Shown here one piece after another: positions 44,376-53,641 of a DNA stretch of 64,000 nucleotides. Each line of letters starts with the position of its first letter. The first letter of the stretch is position 1. The position numbers and the translations under genes are program-made. The DNA lies in NCBI RefSeq assembly GCF_029688925.1, contig NZ_JARUKY010000007.1:166943-230942 (forward strand). The letters are read 5' to 3'. Source of the DNA: Evansella sp. AB-P1 (lineage in GTDB: Bacteria; Bacillota; Bacilli; Bacillales; Salisediminibacteriaceae). A model generated the notes under the pieces. That model was not told where the DNA came from and searched no databases. It saw only the letters and a program-made list of their open reading frames with translations.

Positions 44376-45281
44376 TTAATTTTGAAAGCGATCTAGCTTG
44401 GAAAAAAACTTTTTAAGGAAATCATAAAAAAGCTTCTCTGTAGGAAGAAGCTGGCGTTCACTAGGAGTAATTACACCAACTGTTCTCGTCACATTCGGTT
44501 CAATAATTGGAATTTTAACTGTAGAACGAGGTAAGTTATCTACTAGTGTCATTTCCGGCATAAGAGCAATACCTAAACCAGCAGAAACTAAACCTTTCAA
44601 AGCATCGATATCATCTCCCTCAAATGATACTTGTGGCTTAAAACCTACCCTACTACATGCATTTACGACTATATCTCTAAAGACAAACCCCTCTGGTAGC
44701 AAGATAAAGGAATCATCCTTTAATTCACTTAATCTAATTGAATGGCGGTCCGATAAGGGATGATTGAGAGGTAATAAAGCAACCACATTTTCCGTGAATA
44801 AGATGCTACAATTTACTTTTTTCCTCTCCTTAGGAACAGGACCTATAAGTGCCATATTATAATCCCCTCTGATGACTCGATCAATTAAATCATAATAAAG
44901 AGATTGTTTAAGCTGAAATTTTGCATGAGGGTATTGTTCTCTAAATGCCGAAATTGCAGTTGGCAACGTATATGCTGCCATACTAATAGGAAAAGCAATT
45001 CGGACCGTCCCCCTCTCTGGATCTAAATATTCCTCCACTTCACGTTTCGCATCATCAATCACATTCATGGCCTGCTTCATCCGTTCCAAAAAAATACGTC
45101 CCATGGGAGTCAACCTTACACTACGACCTTCTCGAATAAACAAATCAACCCCTAGTTCCGACTCTAAATTATAGATTTGCCTACTAACTGCAGACTGAGC
45201 TACATGAAGTGCATCTGCAGCTTCAGTCACATGTTCACGCTTTGCAACCTCCATAAAGTACTTAATTTGCCTTAGTTCCAT
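44376..45281 (-). CDS. gltC: LysR-type regulator, GltC-like
   Basis: A LysR-type transcription factor of 301 residues. The N-terminal helix-turn-helix MELRQIKYFMEVAKREHVTEAADALHVAQSAVSRQI... covers residues 1-60. The effector domain contains EYLDPERGTVRIAFPISMA near 85-103, LLPLNHPLSDR and SFEGDDIDALKGLVSAGLGIALMPE, close to B. subtilis GltC, which activates glutamate synthase. TAGGAGG precedes the ATG. Here it is divergent from gdhA rather than gltAB, so it may govern glutamate dehydrogenase; that role is inferred from position. Confidence 0.87.
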   Translation of the reverse strand: MELRQIKYFMEVAKREHVTEAADALHVAQSAVSRQIYNLESELGVDLFIREGRSVRLTPMGRIFLERMKQAMNVIDDAKREVEEYLDPERGTVRIAFPISMAAYTLPTAISAFREQYPHAKFQLKQSLYYDLIDRVIRGDYNMALIGPVPKERKKVNCSILFTENVVALLPLNHPLSDRHSIRLSELKDDSFILLPEGFVFRDIVVNACSRVGFKPQVSFEGDDIDALKGLVSAGLGIALMPEMTLVDNLPRSTVKIPIIEPNVTRTVGVITPSERQLLPTEKLFYDFLKKFFSKLDRFQN

Positions 45282-45351
45282 CTGCTACCTCCTAAATCAA
45301 TCTCATTTCGGCATTATTACTATCTATTTTTTATATTGTTTAGATCATTAA

Positions 45352-46809
<1,458 letters not shown>

Positions 46810-46857
46810 AATAACATCATAAATAATAAATTTCTTTCGTAGAAAGCCCCCCATATA

Positions 46858-46906
46858 AGGAGAAGTCTTTAATCTTACCAATTAAAGACTTCTCCTCTTT
46901 TTTTTA
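46858..46906 (+). terminator. Terminator after gdhA
   Basis: AGGAGAAGTCTTTAAT pairs with ATTAAAGACTTCTCC(T) around a 7-nt loop and is followed by a run of T. Confidence 0.92.
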
Positions 46907-46910
46907 AAGG

Positions 46911-47023
46911 AATTTATAAATTTTTTTCTAACATTGTCTGGGAGACAGGATGTTGATATTACGCCGTTGCCTACAGGACGTAGGCTGTACTTAGGCGGAA
47001 TTGGGGTACCTTGCGCTTTTCTT
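46911..47023 (-). repeat. Dispersed repeat, GTCCT-hairpin family A, short copy
   Basis: On the minus strand it reads AAGAAAAGCGCAAGG... to ...AATTTATAAATTCC and contains one module (inner stem GCCTAC/GTAGGC at 46969-46985). It lacks the middle part of the long copies, so the long form looks like two modules joined. It lies between gdhA and the SDR gene. Confidence 0.85.
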
Positions 47024-47029
47024 AATTCG

Positions 47030-47821
47030 TTATTTTTTTCGAAGCTGGTTCCCTGCTATTTTTTCTACTAGACTTGGAAATACTTGATAAAATTTCGTCC
47101 CAACATTCATCCAAGCTGGTAAATTAAGTTCCCTCTTTGGTTTTTCAATTAGATTCACTGTTTTTTTGGCAACTTCTTCTGCAGTAATCATGAATCTTGC
47201 TACACTTTTCTTATAGTCTCCTGTACGATCTGCCAAGTCAAAAAATTGCGTCTTAACTGGTCCAGGATTTACAACACTTACATAAATGCTTTCTTCCTGC
47301 ATCTCCATTCGTAAACTATTTGCATAGCCTAAAACAGCATGCTTAGTAGCTGAATAGGCACTGGATTTTGGTGTTGCCAGTTTACCTGCCTGAGAAGCTA
47401 CAAATATTATGTGTCCTTTTTTTCTGTTCATCATAGATGGTAATACTGCCTGTGTACATCCTATTGCCCCAAAAACATTTACATTGAACATTAATTTCAC
47501 ATCTCCTAAGGAAGATTCGTGAGCAGGTTCGAAAACTCCAAAGCCGGCATTATTAATTAGGACGTCAATAGGGCCATTTTCTTTTTCTACTTTTGCAAAC
47601 ACGCCCTTTACCGATTCTTCCTCTGCAACATCCACCCTATATACAATCGGTTTTACGTCCGTTTCCTTCTCAATTTGATCAGCAAGATCCACTAGCTTAT
47701 CATACGATCGAGCTAGCATAATGGGGGTACCGCCCCTCTTCGCAACTTCATAAGAAAGCTGTTCCCCTATTCCACTTGATGCTCCAGTTATAACCACGTT
47801 TAATCCTTGCAATTTATTCAT
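47030..47821 (-). CDS. Short-chain dehydrogenase/reductase (YqjQ-like)
   Basis: A classical SDR of 263 residues: cofactor motif TGASSGIG near 13-20, LINNAGFGVFEP near 89-100, catalytic Ser in FVASQAGK and YSATKHAV near 156-163, and PGPVKTQFF near 188-196. The C-terminus (LNLPAWMNVGTKFYQVFPSLVEKIAG) resembles the DltE/YqjQ group. The substrate is unknown. GAGAGG precedes the ATG. Its stop lies 7 bp from the repeat downstream. Confidence 0.88.
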   Translation of the reverse strand: MNKLQGLNVVITGASSGIGEQLSYEVAKRGGTPIMLARSYDKLVDLADQIEKETDVKPIVYRVDVAEEESVKGVFAKVEKENGPIDVLINNAGFGVFEPAHESSLGDVKLMFNVNVFGAIGCTQAVLPSMMNRKKGHIIFVASQAGKLATPKSSAYSATKHAVLGYANSLRMEMQEESIYVSVVNPGPVKTQFFDLADRTGDYKKSVARFMITAEEVAKKTVNLIEKPKRELNLPAWMNVGTKFYQVFPSLVEKIAGNQLRKK

Positions 47822-48058
47822 TACACACTTTCCTCTCTATTTCACTATTCATATCTATTGTTTATTATAACGAATGGGGGTAAACTGGTCGAAGATAAAA
47901 ATTTTTATTTAATAAAGTATTGACAGATGCGATGAACACTTTCATAATTAGGGACATTTAATACCACTATAGATTGGAATCATTTCTTTTATATAGACTG
48001 AAAATGCTATTTTATAAACAATAACCAAATTTCAAATAGAAAGGTAGGCCATCACTAC

Positions 48059-48922
48059 ATGAAACAACTACAAATAAGCTTTATCGGTGCCGGAGCTATG
48101 GCAGAAGCATTAATTAGCGGGTGGTTGAAAAATAACCACTTAACAGGGGAACAAATTACTGTCACGAATCGTTCAAATGATCGTAGACTTAATGAACTAA
48201 AAGAATTTTATGGAATACAAACAACAAGATCCGAAAAGGAACTTATTAAGGAAGATACATTTATTATTCTTGCATGTAAGCCAAAGGATTGGAAAAGTGC
48301 TATTCAACCGTATTTATCCTCCTTTACAAAGAATACTCCAATTATTTCTGTTATGGCAGGAGTGTCTACAGATGCTATTGAAAAAGAAGTGGAGAAAGAA
48401 AAGATTCCTGTCATCCGAACGATGCCTAATACCTCCGCATCTGTTGGAGCATCTATGACTACAATTGCCTTTGGAAAAGAAGTAAGTTCTGAAATAGCTA
48501 AGAAAGTTGAAGGACTTTTTCAAGGAGTAGGTGAAACAGCAGTTATTGCAGAACATCAAATGGACGCTGCAACTGCTCTAACAGGAAGTGGACCTGCTTA
48601 CATTTATTATTTAATGGAGGCTATGGAAATGGCAGCTGAAAACATGGGAATTGAACCAGCCTTAGCCAAAAAGCTCGTTTCTCAAACATTATTGGGAGCA
48701 AGTATACGAGTACAAGACAGTGATCAACAGCCAGCTCAACTATATAAACAGATCATGAGCCCAGGTGGAACAACGGAAGCTGGGTTTCAAGTTCTAGAAG
48801 CAAATAATGTACAACAATCCCTTATCTCCTGTATATTAAGAGCCTGGGAACGTTCTTTTGAGCTAGGAGAACTTAAGGATTTAAAGAACCCTCAAGAGTT
48901 AATGAATTATAATAAACGTTAA
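48059..48922 (+). CDS. proC: Pyrroline-5-carboxylate reductase
   Basis: Last step of proline synthesis. At 287 residues it has the N-terminal Rossmann motif FIGAGAMAEALI near 9-20, ACKPKDW, and the C-terminal signature SPGGTTEAGFQVLE near 231-244 with GSGPAYIYYLMEAM near 174-187. GAAAGG precedes the ATG. In bacilli ProI-type paralogues exist; which paralogue this equals cannot be settled without the genome. It is a single gene, perhaps relevant to osmolyte proline. Confidence 0.94.
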   Translation: MKQLQISFIGAGAMAEALISGWLKNNHLTGEQITVTNRSNDRRLNELKEFYGIQTTRSEKELIKEDTFIILACKPKDWKSAIQPYLSSFTKNTPIISVMAGVSTDAIEKEVEKEKIPVIRTMPNTSASVGASMTTIAFGKEVSSEIAKKVEGLFQGVGETAVIAEHQMDAATALTGSGPAYIYYLMEAMEMAAENMGIEPALAKKLVSQTLLGASIRVQDSDQQPAQLYKQIMSPGGTTEAGFQVLEANNVQQSLISCILRAWERSFELGELKDLKNPQELMNYNKR

Positions 48923-49078
48923 TAATTTATTGAATTTTCAGAATTCACACCTGAGTATAATAATCATACCTTTTCATTCTAGTAAGAATAGGCTATAATT
49001 AAACCATTATTTGATAGTGTTTTCTTACTTAATTAATACTACTCTTAACCTTTTCCACCTAATTTAGGAGGTATGAAT

Positions 49079-50392
49079 ATGAAAAAAAGCCAATACGACG
49101 TCATTATCGTCGGAGGTGGCTTAGCCGGGTTATCAGCTGCTGCTTATCTTTCGCATAGCGGGAAAAAAGTTGCAGTTATAGAACGAGGTAAGCTCGGTGG
49201 TCGTGCTATGACCATCAACATGAAAGGGTTCCAATTCAATTTTGGGGCACACGCTATTTACGGTAGAGACAAATCTTATTTAGCATTAATGGAGAAAGAA
49301 TTAAACCTAAAGCTTTATTGGTCAGAATTCACACAGATGAAAGCCAAATATGACTTAGGGGAAGAAGTTTCTGTTGTCCCTTCAAATATTGGCGGCCTCT
49401 TGCAAACAAAGCTTTTAAAGGGTATGGATAAATTTCGTTTTGCATACCACGTTTTATTTACCATGCTTGGTTTTGAAAAAGGAGACCCTACCTTATCTAT
49501 ACAACAGTGGCTCGATCGAAAAAAAGTGAGTCCAGCTGTAAAGGAAATGATGTTAAACCTAGCATCCTCTAACTTTTTTACAGGTGAACCAGAGAGCATC
49601 CCTTCAGATGTTTTTTTTGGGTATTATAAACGTCTTTTTAAAACGAATATTCCAGTCAGCTATATTCAGGGTGGCTGGAGAAAACTCATCGACGAATTTG
49701 TCCGTGTAATAGAACAAAATAATGGTGAAATTATTACTAAAACGAAAGTGACTGGTATTACTACAGAGAAATCGACCGTAACAAAAATACACACCAGTAA
49801 ACATACATTCGTTGCAGATGATTTTATTTTTGCCATACCACCAGATGAGTTGAAGGTTTTATTTAACAGTACGCCACTACAATCTGATTTAGAAAGTTAT
49901 AATTCTTATGAACCAACTTACGTCATGTTTTACGATGTTGGCTTAAAAAGAAGAATTGAATCACCATACACATATATTTTCGATAAAGACCGACAAATAT
50001 TTATATCAGACATATCCTATTATGATATGGAAGCTGCTCCTCCAGGAGGCCAGTTGCTCCAAGCAGTAGCTTATCTAAAAGCAAATGAAGTGGACAGTAC
50101 TCAATCACATGAACACATAAAGAATAGGATTGAAGACTTTTATGATAAACACTTTGATGGATGGCGAAAGGAATTAGTCGTTCCTCGTGTATCAAAGGTA
50201 GCTGTTGTTCAAGCAATTAAATGGACAATGAACCAGCGAGGATTACCAACATCCTTCCCCGGAATCAAGAATGCTTATTTTGCTGGAGATTGGTGTCAAG
50301 GAACTGGACAGCTTTCAGAACTCTCCTTTTCAAGTGCATACAATGTTTGTCAGCAAATATTAAAAAAACAAGCAGAGCAACAAGGCGCTTAA
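49079..50392 (+). CDS. FAD-dependent oxidoreductase, phytoene desaturase-like
   Basis: About 437 residues. The dinucleotide-binding motif VIIVGGGLAGLSAAAYLSHSGKKVAVIE lies at the N-terminus, with GGRAMT and FNFGAHAIYG just after, as in the amine oxidase/phytoene desaturase family. The C-terminal FAD segment NAYFAGDWCQGTGQLSELSFSSA is intact. The substrate is unknown. AGGAGG lies 6 nt before the ATG at 49079; an ATG 6 nt upstream is too close. No carotenoid gene is adjacent. A terminator follows at 50428. Confidence 0.87.
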   Translation: MKKSQYDVIIVGGGLAGLSAAAYLSHSGKKVAVIERGKLGGRAMTINMKGFQFNFGAHAIYGRDKSYLALMEKELNLKLYWSEFTQMKAKYDLGEEVSVVPSNIGGLLQTKLLKGMDKFRFAYHVLFTMLGFEKGDPTLSIQQWLDRKKVSPAVKEMMLNLASSNFFTGEPESIPSDVFFGYYKRLFKTNIPVSYIQGGWRKLIDEFVRVIEQNNGEIITKTKVTGITTEKSTVTKIHTSKHTFVADDFIFAIPPDELKVLFNSTPLQSDLESYNSYEPTYVMFYDVGLKRRIESPYTYIFDKDRQIFISDISYYDMEAAPPGGQLLQAVAYLKANEVDSTQSHEHIKNRIEDFYDKHFDGWRKELVVPRVSKVAVVQAIKWTMNQRGLPTSFPGIKNAYFAGDWCQGTGQLSELSFSSAYNVCQQILKKQAEQQGA

Positions 50393-50427
50393 GATCTTAT
50401 ATCAGATATTCACCACTATTTACCATT

Positions 50428-50466
50428 CCCCTTCTCCTGGAATAAGTTGGAGAGGGGGATTTATTT
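50428..50466 (+). terminator. Terminator after the FAD oxidoreductase
   Basis: CCCCTTCTCC pairs with GGAGAGGGGG (one T-G) around an 11-nt loop and is followed by ATTTATTTATT. Confidence 0.75.
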
Positions 50467-50585
50467 ATTCTTACTTAACTTTTTAGTAGAATAATAGAGG
50501 AGTAAAGAAAAGTTCACAGAATGACAAAAATCGATTTTATATCTTTATTTAATTAGGAAATGCTGAAATAGTGGAGGCACGTAAT

Positions 50586-51407
50586 ATGACAAAAGATACG
50601 AATATACCTTCTTGGAAAAAGAAGCTTCAACTCATAGTAAATCATCGATACTTCTCACGAATTATTATATTTTTAATTATGTTTAATGCTGTTATCGTTG
50701 GTTTAGAAACCTACCCTTCCATATATGAAGGGAATTCTATGCTTTTCTTCAGAATTGATGTGACTCTTTTATGGATTTTCTCCATTGAGATATTACTACG
50801 TCTTTTTGCATCCCCAAATATAAAGGATTTTTTTAAAAGTAGTTGGAACTGGTTTGATATTCTAATCGTATCAGCTGGGCATATCTTTGCTGGAGCACAC
50901 TTTGTTACTGTCCTTAGAATATTACGGGTACTCCGTGTTTTCCGGGCCATATCAGTCATCCCATCCTTAAGACGTCTTGTAGATGCCTTATTAATGACCA
51001 TACCAGCATTAGGCAATATTATGCTTCTAATGAGTATTATTTTCTATATTTTTGCTGTCACAGGAACAATGCTCTTCCGTGAAGTAGCACCTGAATACTT
51101 TGGATCATTAGAGCTATCATTACTTACTCTTTTTCAGGTTGTTACATTAGAATCATGGGCCAGTGAGGTTATGCGACCTATTTTTGAACAACTACCATGG
51201 TCTTGGGTATATTTTGTAGCATTTGTACTCGTAGGAACATTTGTTATTTTCAACTTATTTATTGGAGTCATTGTTAATAATGTAGAGAAAACAGAATCTG
51301 CAGACGAAGAGGAAGAAAATACCCATAAGGAAGTTGTAGAATTACGCCAAGAAGTACGTGAATTAAAAGCATTGATAGAAAATCAGTTCAATCAAAAAGA
51401 TACGTGA
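50586..51407 (+). CDS. NaChBac-type voltage-gated sodium channel
   Basis: A 273-residue subunit of a homotetrameric channel. Six membrane segments are visible. S4 carries regularly spaced arginines (VLRILRVLRVFRAISVIPSLRR). The pore loop has TLESWASEV, the bacterial Nav selectivity filter. S6 (GTFVIFNLFIGVIVNNVE) is followed by an acidic coiled coil (ESADEEEENTHKEVVELRQEVRELKALIENQ) that would hold the tetramer. GTGGAGG precedes the ATG at 50586; a GTG that overlaps this site is not the start. In alkaliphilic Bacillus such channels serve sodium re-entry, pH homeostasis and motility. Confidence 0.93.
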   Translation: MTKDTNIPSWKKKLQLIVNHRYFSRIIIFLIMFNAVIVGLETYPSIYEGNSMLFFRIDVTLLWIFSIEILLRLFASPNIKDFFKSSWNWFDILIVSAGHIFAGAHFVTVLRILRVLRVFRAISVIPSLRRLVDALLMTIPALGNIMLLMSIIFYIFAVTGTMLFREVAPEYFGSLELSLLTLFQVVTLESWASEVMRPIFEQLPWSWVYFVAFVLVGTFVIFNLFIGVIVNNVEKTESADEEEENTHKEVVELRQEVRELKALIENQFNQKDT

Positions 51408-51440
51408 CTTTACTTTGCTCCACACCAGTAAAGTTTTAGA
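51408..51440 (+). terminator. Weak terminator after the sodium channel gene
   Basis: CTTTACT pairs with AGTAAAG around a 12-nt loop, followed by TTTTAG. It starts at the stop codon. Confidence 0.5.
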
Positions 51441-51467
51441 AAATATTGATTATTAGAAATAATCCCT

Positions 51468-51484
51468 TGTCAGATTATCTTACA
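51468..51484. promoter_or_regulatory. TnrA/GlnR box upstream of tnrA
   Basis: TGTCAGATTATCTTACA matches the TnrA consensus TGTNANAWWWTNTNACA at every defined position. It lies 78 nt before the tnrA start, which suggests autoregulation as in B. subtilis. Confidence 0.82.
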
Positions 51485-51561
51485 AGTTTTATCATCCTAA
51501 AAAAAAATCGTGATATAGTATTACTAATCACAAAATATTTGTAAGAAGGAAGGGATTTCCT

Positions 51562-51858
51562 TTGTCAACATATAAAGAAAAAAAAGTTATTAGTATTGGG
51601 ATCACAAGTGAATTAACAGGCTTATCTGAACGTCAAATTCGTTACTATGAAGAACGAAAGTTAGTTTTTCCAGAACGGAGTAAGGGTGGCACAAGGAAGT
51701 ATTCCTTCCATGACGTTGAAAGATTAGTGGAAATTGCCAACAAAATTGAAGATGGTATGCAAACATTTGAAATCCGTCGCGAGGAAATGAAGCAAGCGGA
51801 TATTAGAGAAAAAATGCTACGCGGTCAGTTAAATGCTGCCTTTAGAATGCGGAAATAA
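51562..51858 (+). CDS. tnrA: Nitrogen regulator TnrA (MerR family)
   Basis: A global regulator active when nitrogen is limiting. At 98 residues it has the MerR helix-turn-helix [31 protein letters not shown] near 11-41 and [23 protein letters not shown] near 46-68. The C-terminal GQLNAAFR motif is the part by which feedback-inhibited glutamine synthetase captures TnrA, and it is intact. The start is TTG after AAGGAAGGG. A perfect TnrA box lies upstream. GlnR, the closest alternative, is longer and lies next to glnA. Confidence 0.93.
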   Translation: MSTYKEKKVISIGITSELTGLSERQIRYYEERKLVFPERSKGGTRKYSFHDVERLVEIANKIEDGMQTFEIRREEMKQADIREKMLRGQLNAAFRMRK

Positions 51859-51928
51859 GAATTATTAAGTAGGTAGATTTTATTGTTGTGTAAGCAATGC
51901 TATTAAAAATTCATACATCCTTAAGGTA

Positions 51929-51973
51929 AAAAGTAGCTAAGAAAAGTTTTTTCTTGGCTACTTTTCTGTTTTT
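51929..51973 (+). terminator. Terminator after tnrA
   Basis: AAAAGTAGCTAAGAAAA pairs with TTTTCTTGGCTACTTTT (one T-G) around a 3-nt loop, followed by a T-rich tail. Confidence 0.85.
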
Positions 51974-52123
51974 CTAGACTTTCCTTATTACTTCATTACA
52001 AAAATATCGTCATTGGTAAGTCTACACTGCTCTTCTATCTAAAAAAAATTAGATCAATTTACTCATTAGTCCTTTATTATAAGACATACTAAAAATACAC
52101 CAACTACAGATGGAGGTATATAC

Positions 52124-53017
52124 ATGTTTGTCTTATTTAAAAAGTTACCTATTGTAAATACTATTACAAGGAACAGATGCTTTCACCCTTCTATAAATAT
52201 TCTTCTTATTGCTCTGTTGTTTTTTTATCTACTAATTGTTTATTGCATTCCCTCCATTACTTTTGCTGAAGAAATAGAGAAGGAAGGGAAAGCAGCAATT
52301 ATTATTGATGATTTTGGGGGAAATACAGGGGGAGTCAAGAAATTCTTTGAGGCAGATATTCCAATTACGGTTGCAATCATGCCTTTTTTAGATGGATCTA
52401 CCGAACAAGCAAATTTAGCTAATACCCTTGGTCTAGAGGTAATGATTCACCTTCCTCTTGAACCTAAGAAAGGAAAGAAGTCGTGGTTAGGTCCTTTACC
52501 AATAACATCAGATTTAGATACACAGGAAGTAAAAAGACGTGTAAGAAAAGCGATTGAGGACGTTCCAAATGCAAAAGGATTAAATAATCATATGGGTTCT
52601 AAAATTGTAGGAAATGAACGAATTGTTCGAGCAATATTGGAAGTAGCGAAGGAACATAACTTATATGTCATTGATAGTGGCACCAGTGGTGATTCGGTTC
52701 TTCCGACAATTGCAAAGGAGCTAGACATACCTTTTGCCGTAAGAGACTCCTTTTTAGACGATAGCTTCTCTTCTAGAGATCATGTATATAAGCAAATGCT
52801 CCACTTATGTAATATAGCCAAAAGTCGTGGCTCTGCAATTGCTATTGGTCATGTAGGTGTTAAAGGAATAGATACCTTTCATGGAATTAATGATGCATTA
52901 CCCCATTTTGAAGAGAAAAATGTTTCCATTGTTCCAGTTTCACACCTTCTAAAGACAAAAATTGAGAAAAAGCCTGGATCCTTTTGGCAAGAAGGAGTTA
53001 ATGAAGATACACCATAG
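52124..53017 (+). CDS. Divergent polysaccharide deacetylase family protein
   Basis: A secreted or membrane-tethered protein of 297 residues. An N-terminal hydrophobic segment (about 27-47, INILLIALLFFYLLIVYC) is followed by AAIIIDDFGGN, ITVAIMPFLDG, EVMIHLPLEP and NNHMGSKI, the block order of the YibQ/DUF610 divergent polysaccharide deacetylase family, with YVIDSGTSGDSV and AIGHVGVK later. The catalytic role of the family is not well defined. GGAGG precedes the ATG. It is followed by a repeat-rich spacer. Confidence 0.87.
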   Translation: MFVLFKKLPIVNTITRNRCFHPSINILLIALLFFYLLIVYCIPSITFAEEIEKEGKAAIIIDDFGGNTGGVKKFFEADIPITVAIMPFLDGSTEQANLANTLGLEVMIHLPLEPKKGKKSWLGPLPITSDLDTQEVKRRVRKAIEDVPNAKGLNNHMGSKIVGNERIVRAILEVAKEHNLYVIDSGTSGDSVLPTIAKELDIPFAVRDSFLDDSFSSRDHVYKQMLHLCNIAKSRGSAIAIGHVGVKGIDTFHGINDALPHFEEKNVSIVPVSHLLKTKIEKKPGSFWQEGVNEDTP

Positions 53018-53172
53018 TGAAACATCAAGATAATACTTTGCTAGTCTAAAAAGCTTATTTCTCTACCTGTGCAAGTGTTTCTCTAAAGCTTCATCAGTAG
53101 TGACAACTCGTAGTGGATTCGTGAAGCATAATCTTGTCGCTGGAGTCGCCGCCTTCCACTGCTTAACCGTTT

Positions 53173-53232
53173 ATATTTTCAGGGTAGACCGCCGATGCAA
53201 GTGAAGATTTGCACCATGGGAGATGAAAATAT
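53173..53232 (+). repeat. 60-bp element with ATATTTTCA/TGAAAATAT ends (complete copy)
   Basis: Perfect 9-bp terminal inverted repeats enclose AGGGTAGACC, ATGCAAGTG and TTTGCACCATGG; GTGCAAAT-type and ATTTGCAC parts are themselves partly inverted. It matches 25-82 (reverse) throughout, and parts of 17958-17977 and 53412-53450. Confidence 0.78.
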
Positions 53233-53240
53233 TTCTATCT

Positions 53241-53396
53241 AGCGGCTTCATTCTCACCGCATACTCGTTTTTCCACCGTTTGTGGGAACAAAAGCGGCTT
53301 CATTCTTCCCGCATTTTTGATTTTCCACCATTTGTGGGAACAAAAGCGGCTTCATTCTTCCTGCATTTTTGATTTTCCATTATTTGCGGAAACAAT
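53241..53396 (+). repeat. Three 52-bp tandem repeats
   Basis: AGCGGCTTCATTCT begins at 53241, 53293 and 53345, exactly 52 bp apart. Each unit continues with CCGCAT, then TTTTCCACC/TT and TTTG(C)GGGAACA. Later units differ by a few bases. The array is non-coding and variable in nature. Confidence 0.85.
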
Positions 53397-53411
53397 ATCG
53401 AGTCTTCTTTC

Positions 53412-53450
53412 GTATTTTCAGGGTAGACCTCTCATGCAAGTGGAATTTGA
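53412..53450 (+). repeat. Partial copy of the ATATTTTCA-ended repeat
   Basis: TATTTTCAGGGTAGACC, then ATGCAAGTGGAATTTG, as in the full element, after which similarity ends. Confidence 0.7.
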
Positions 53451-53483
53451 ATAATAGGTTTTTCTACTTATCCGGTTTAATTT

Positions 53484-53636
53484 TCCCTAGTTCAAGCTCT
53501 CTCATTCTCCCTCATTCTCCCGGATTGAACCGGTTACTTTTGTACCTGCTTCAACTGTACCTGCTTCATTTCCCCCTAGTTCAATCTCCTTCATTCTCTC
53601 TCATTCTCCCTCATACTCCTCTTCTATTTCTTTTCA
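53484..53636 (+). repeat. Pyrimidine-rich degenerate repeats before rocB
   Basis: CCCTAGTTCAA followed by multiple CTCATTCTCC units occurs twice (from 53485 and 53574). Between them are two 15-bp copies of TGTACCTGCTTCA(A/T). The open frame that crosses it has no ribosome site and is not a gene. Confidence 0.6.
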
Positions 53637-53641
53637 CAATG

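Noticed and set aside
53241..53396. CRISPR array
   Set aside because: The three 52-bp units are contiguous tandem repeats without unique spacers, and no cas gene is present.
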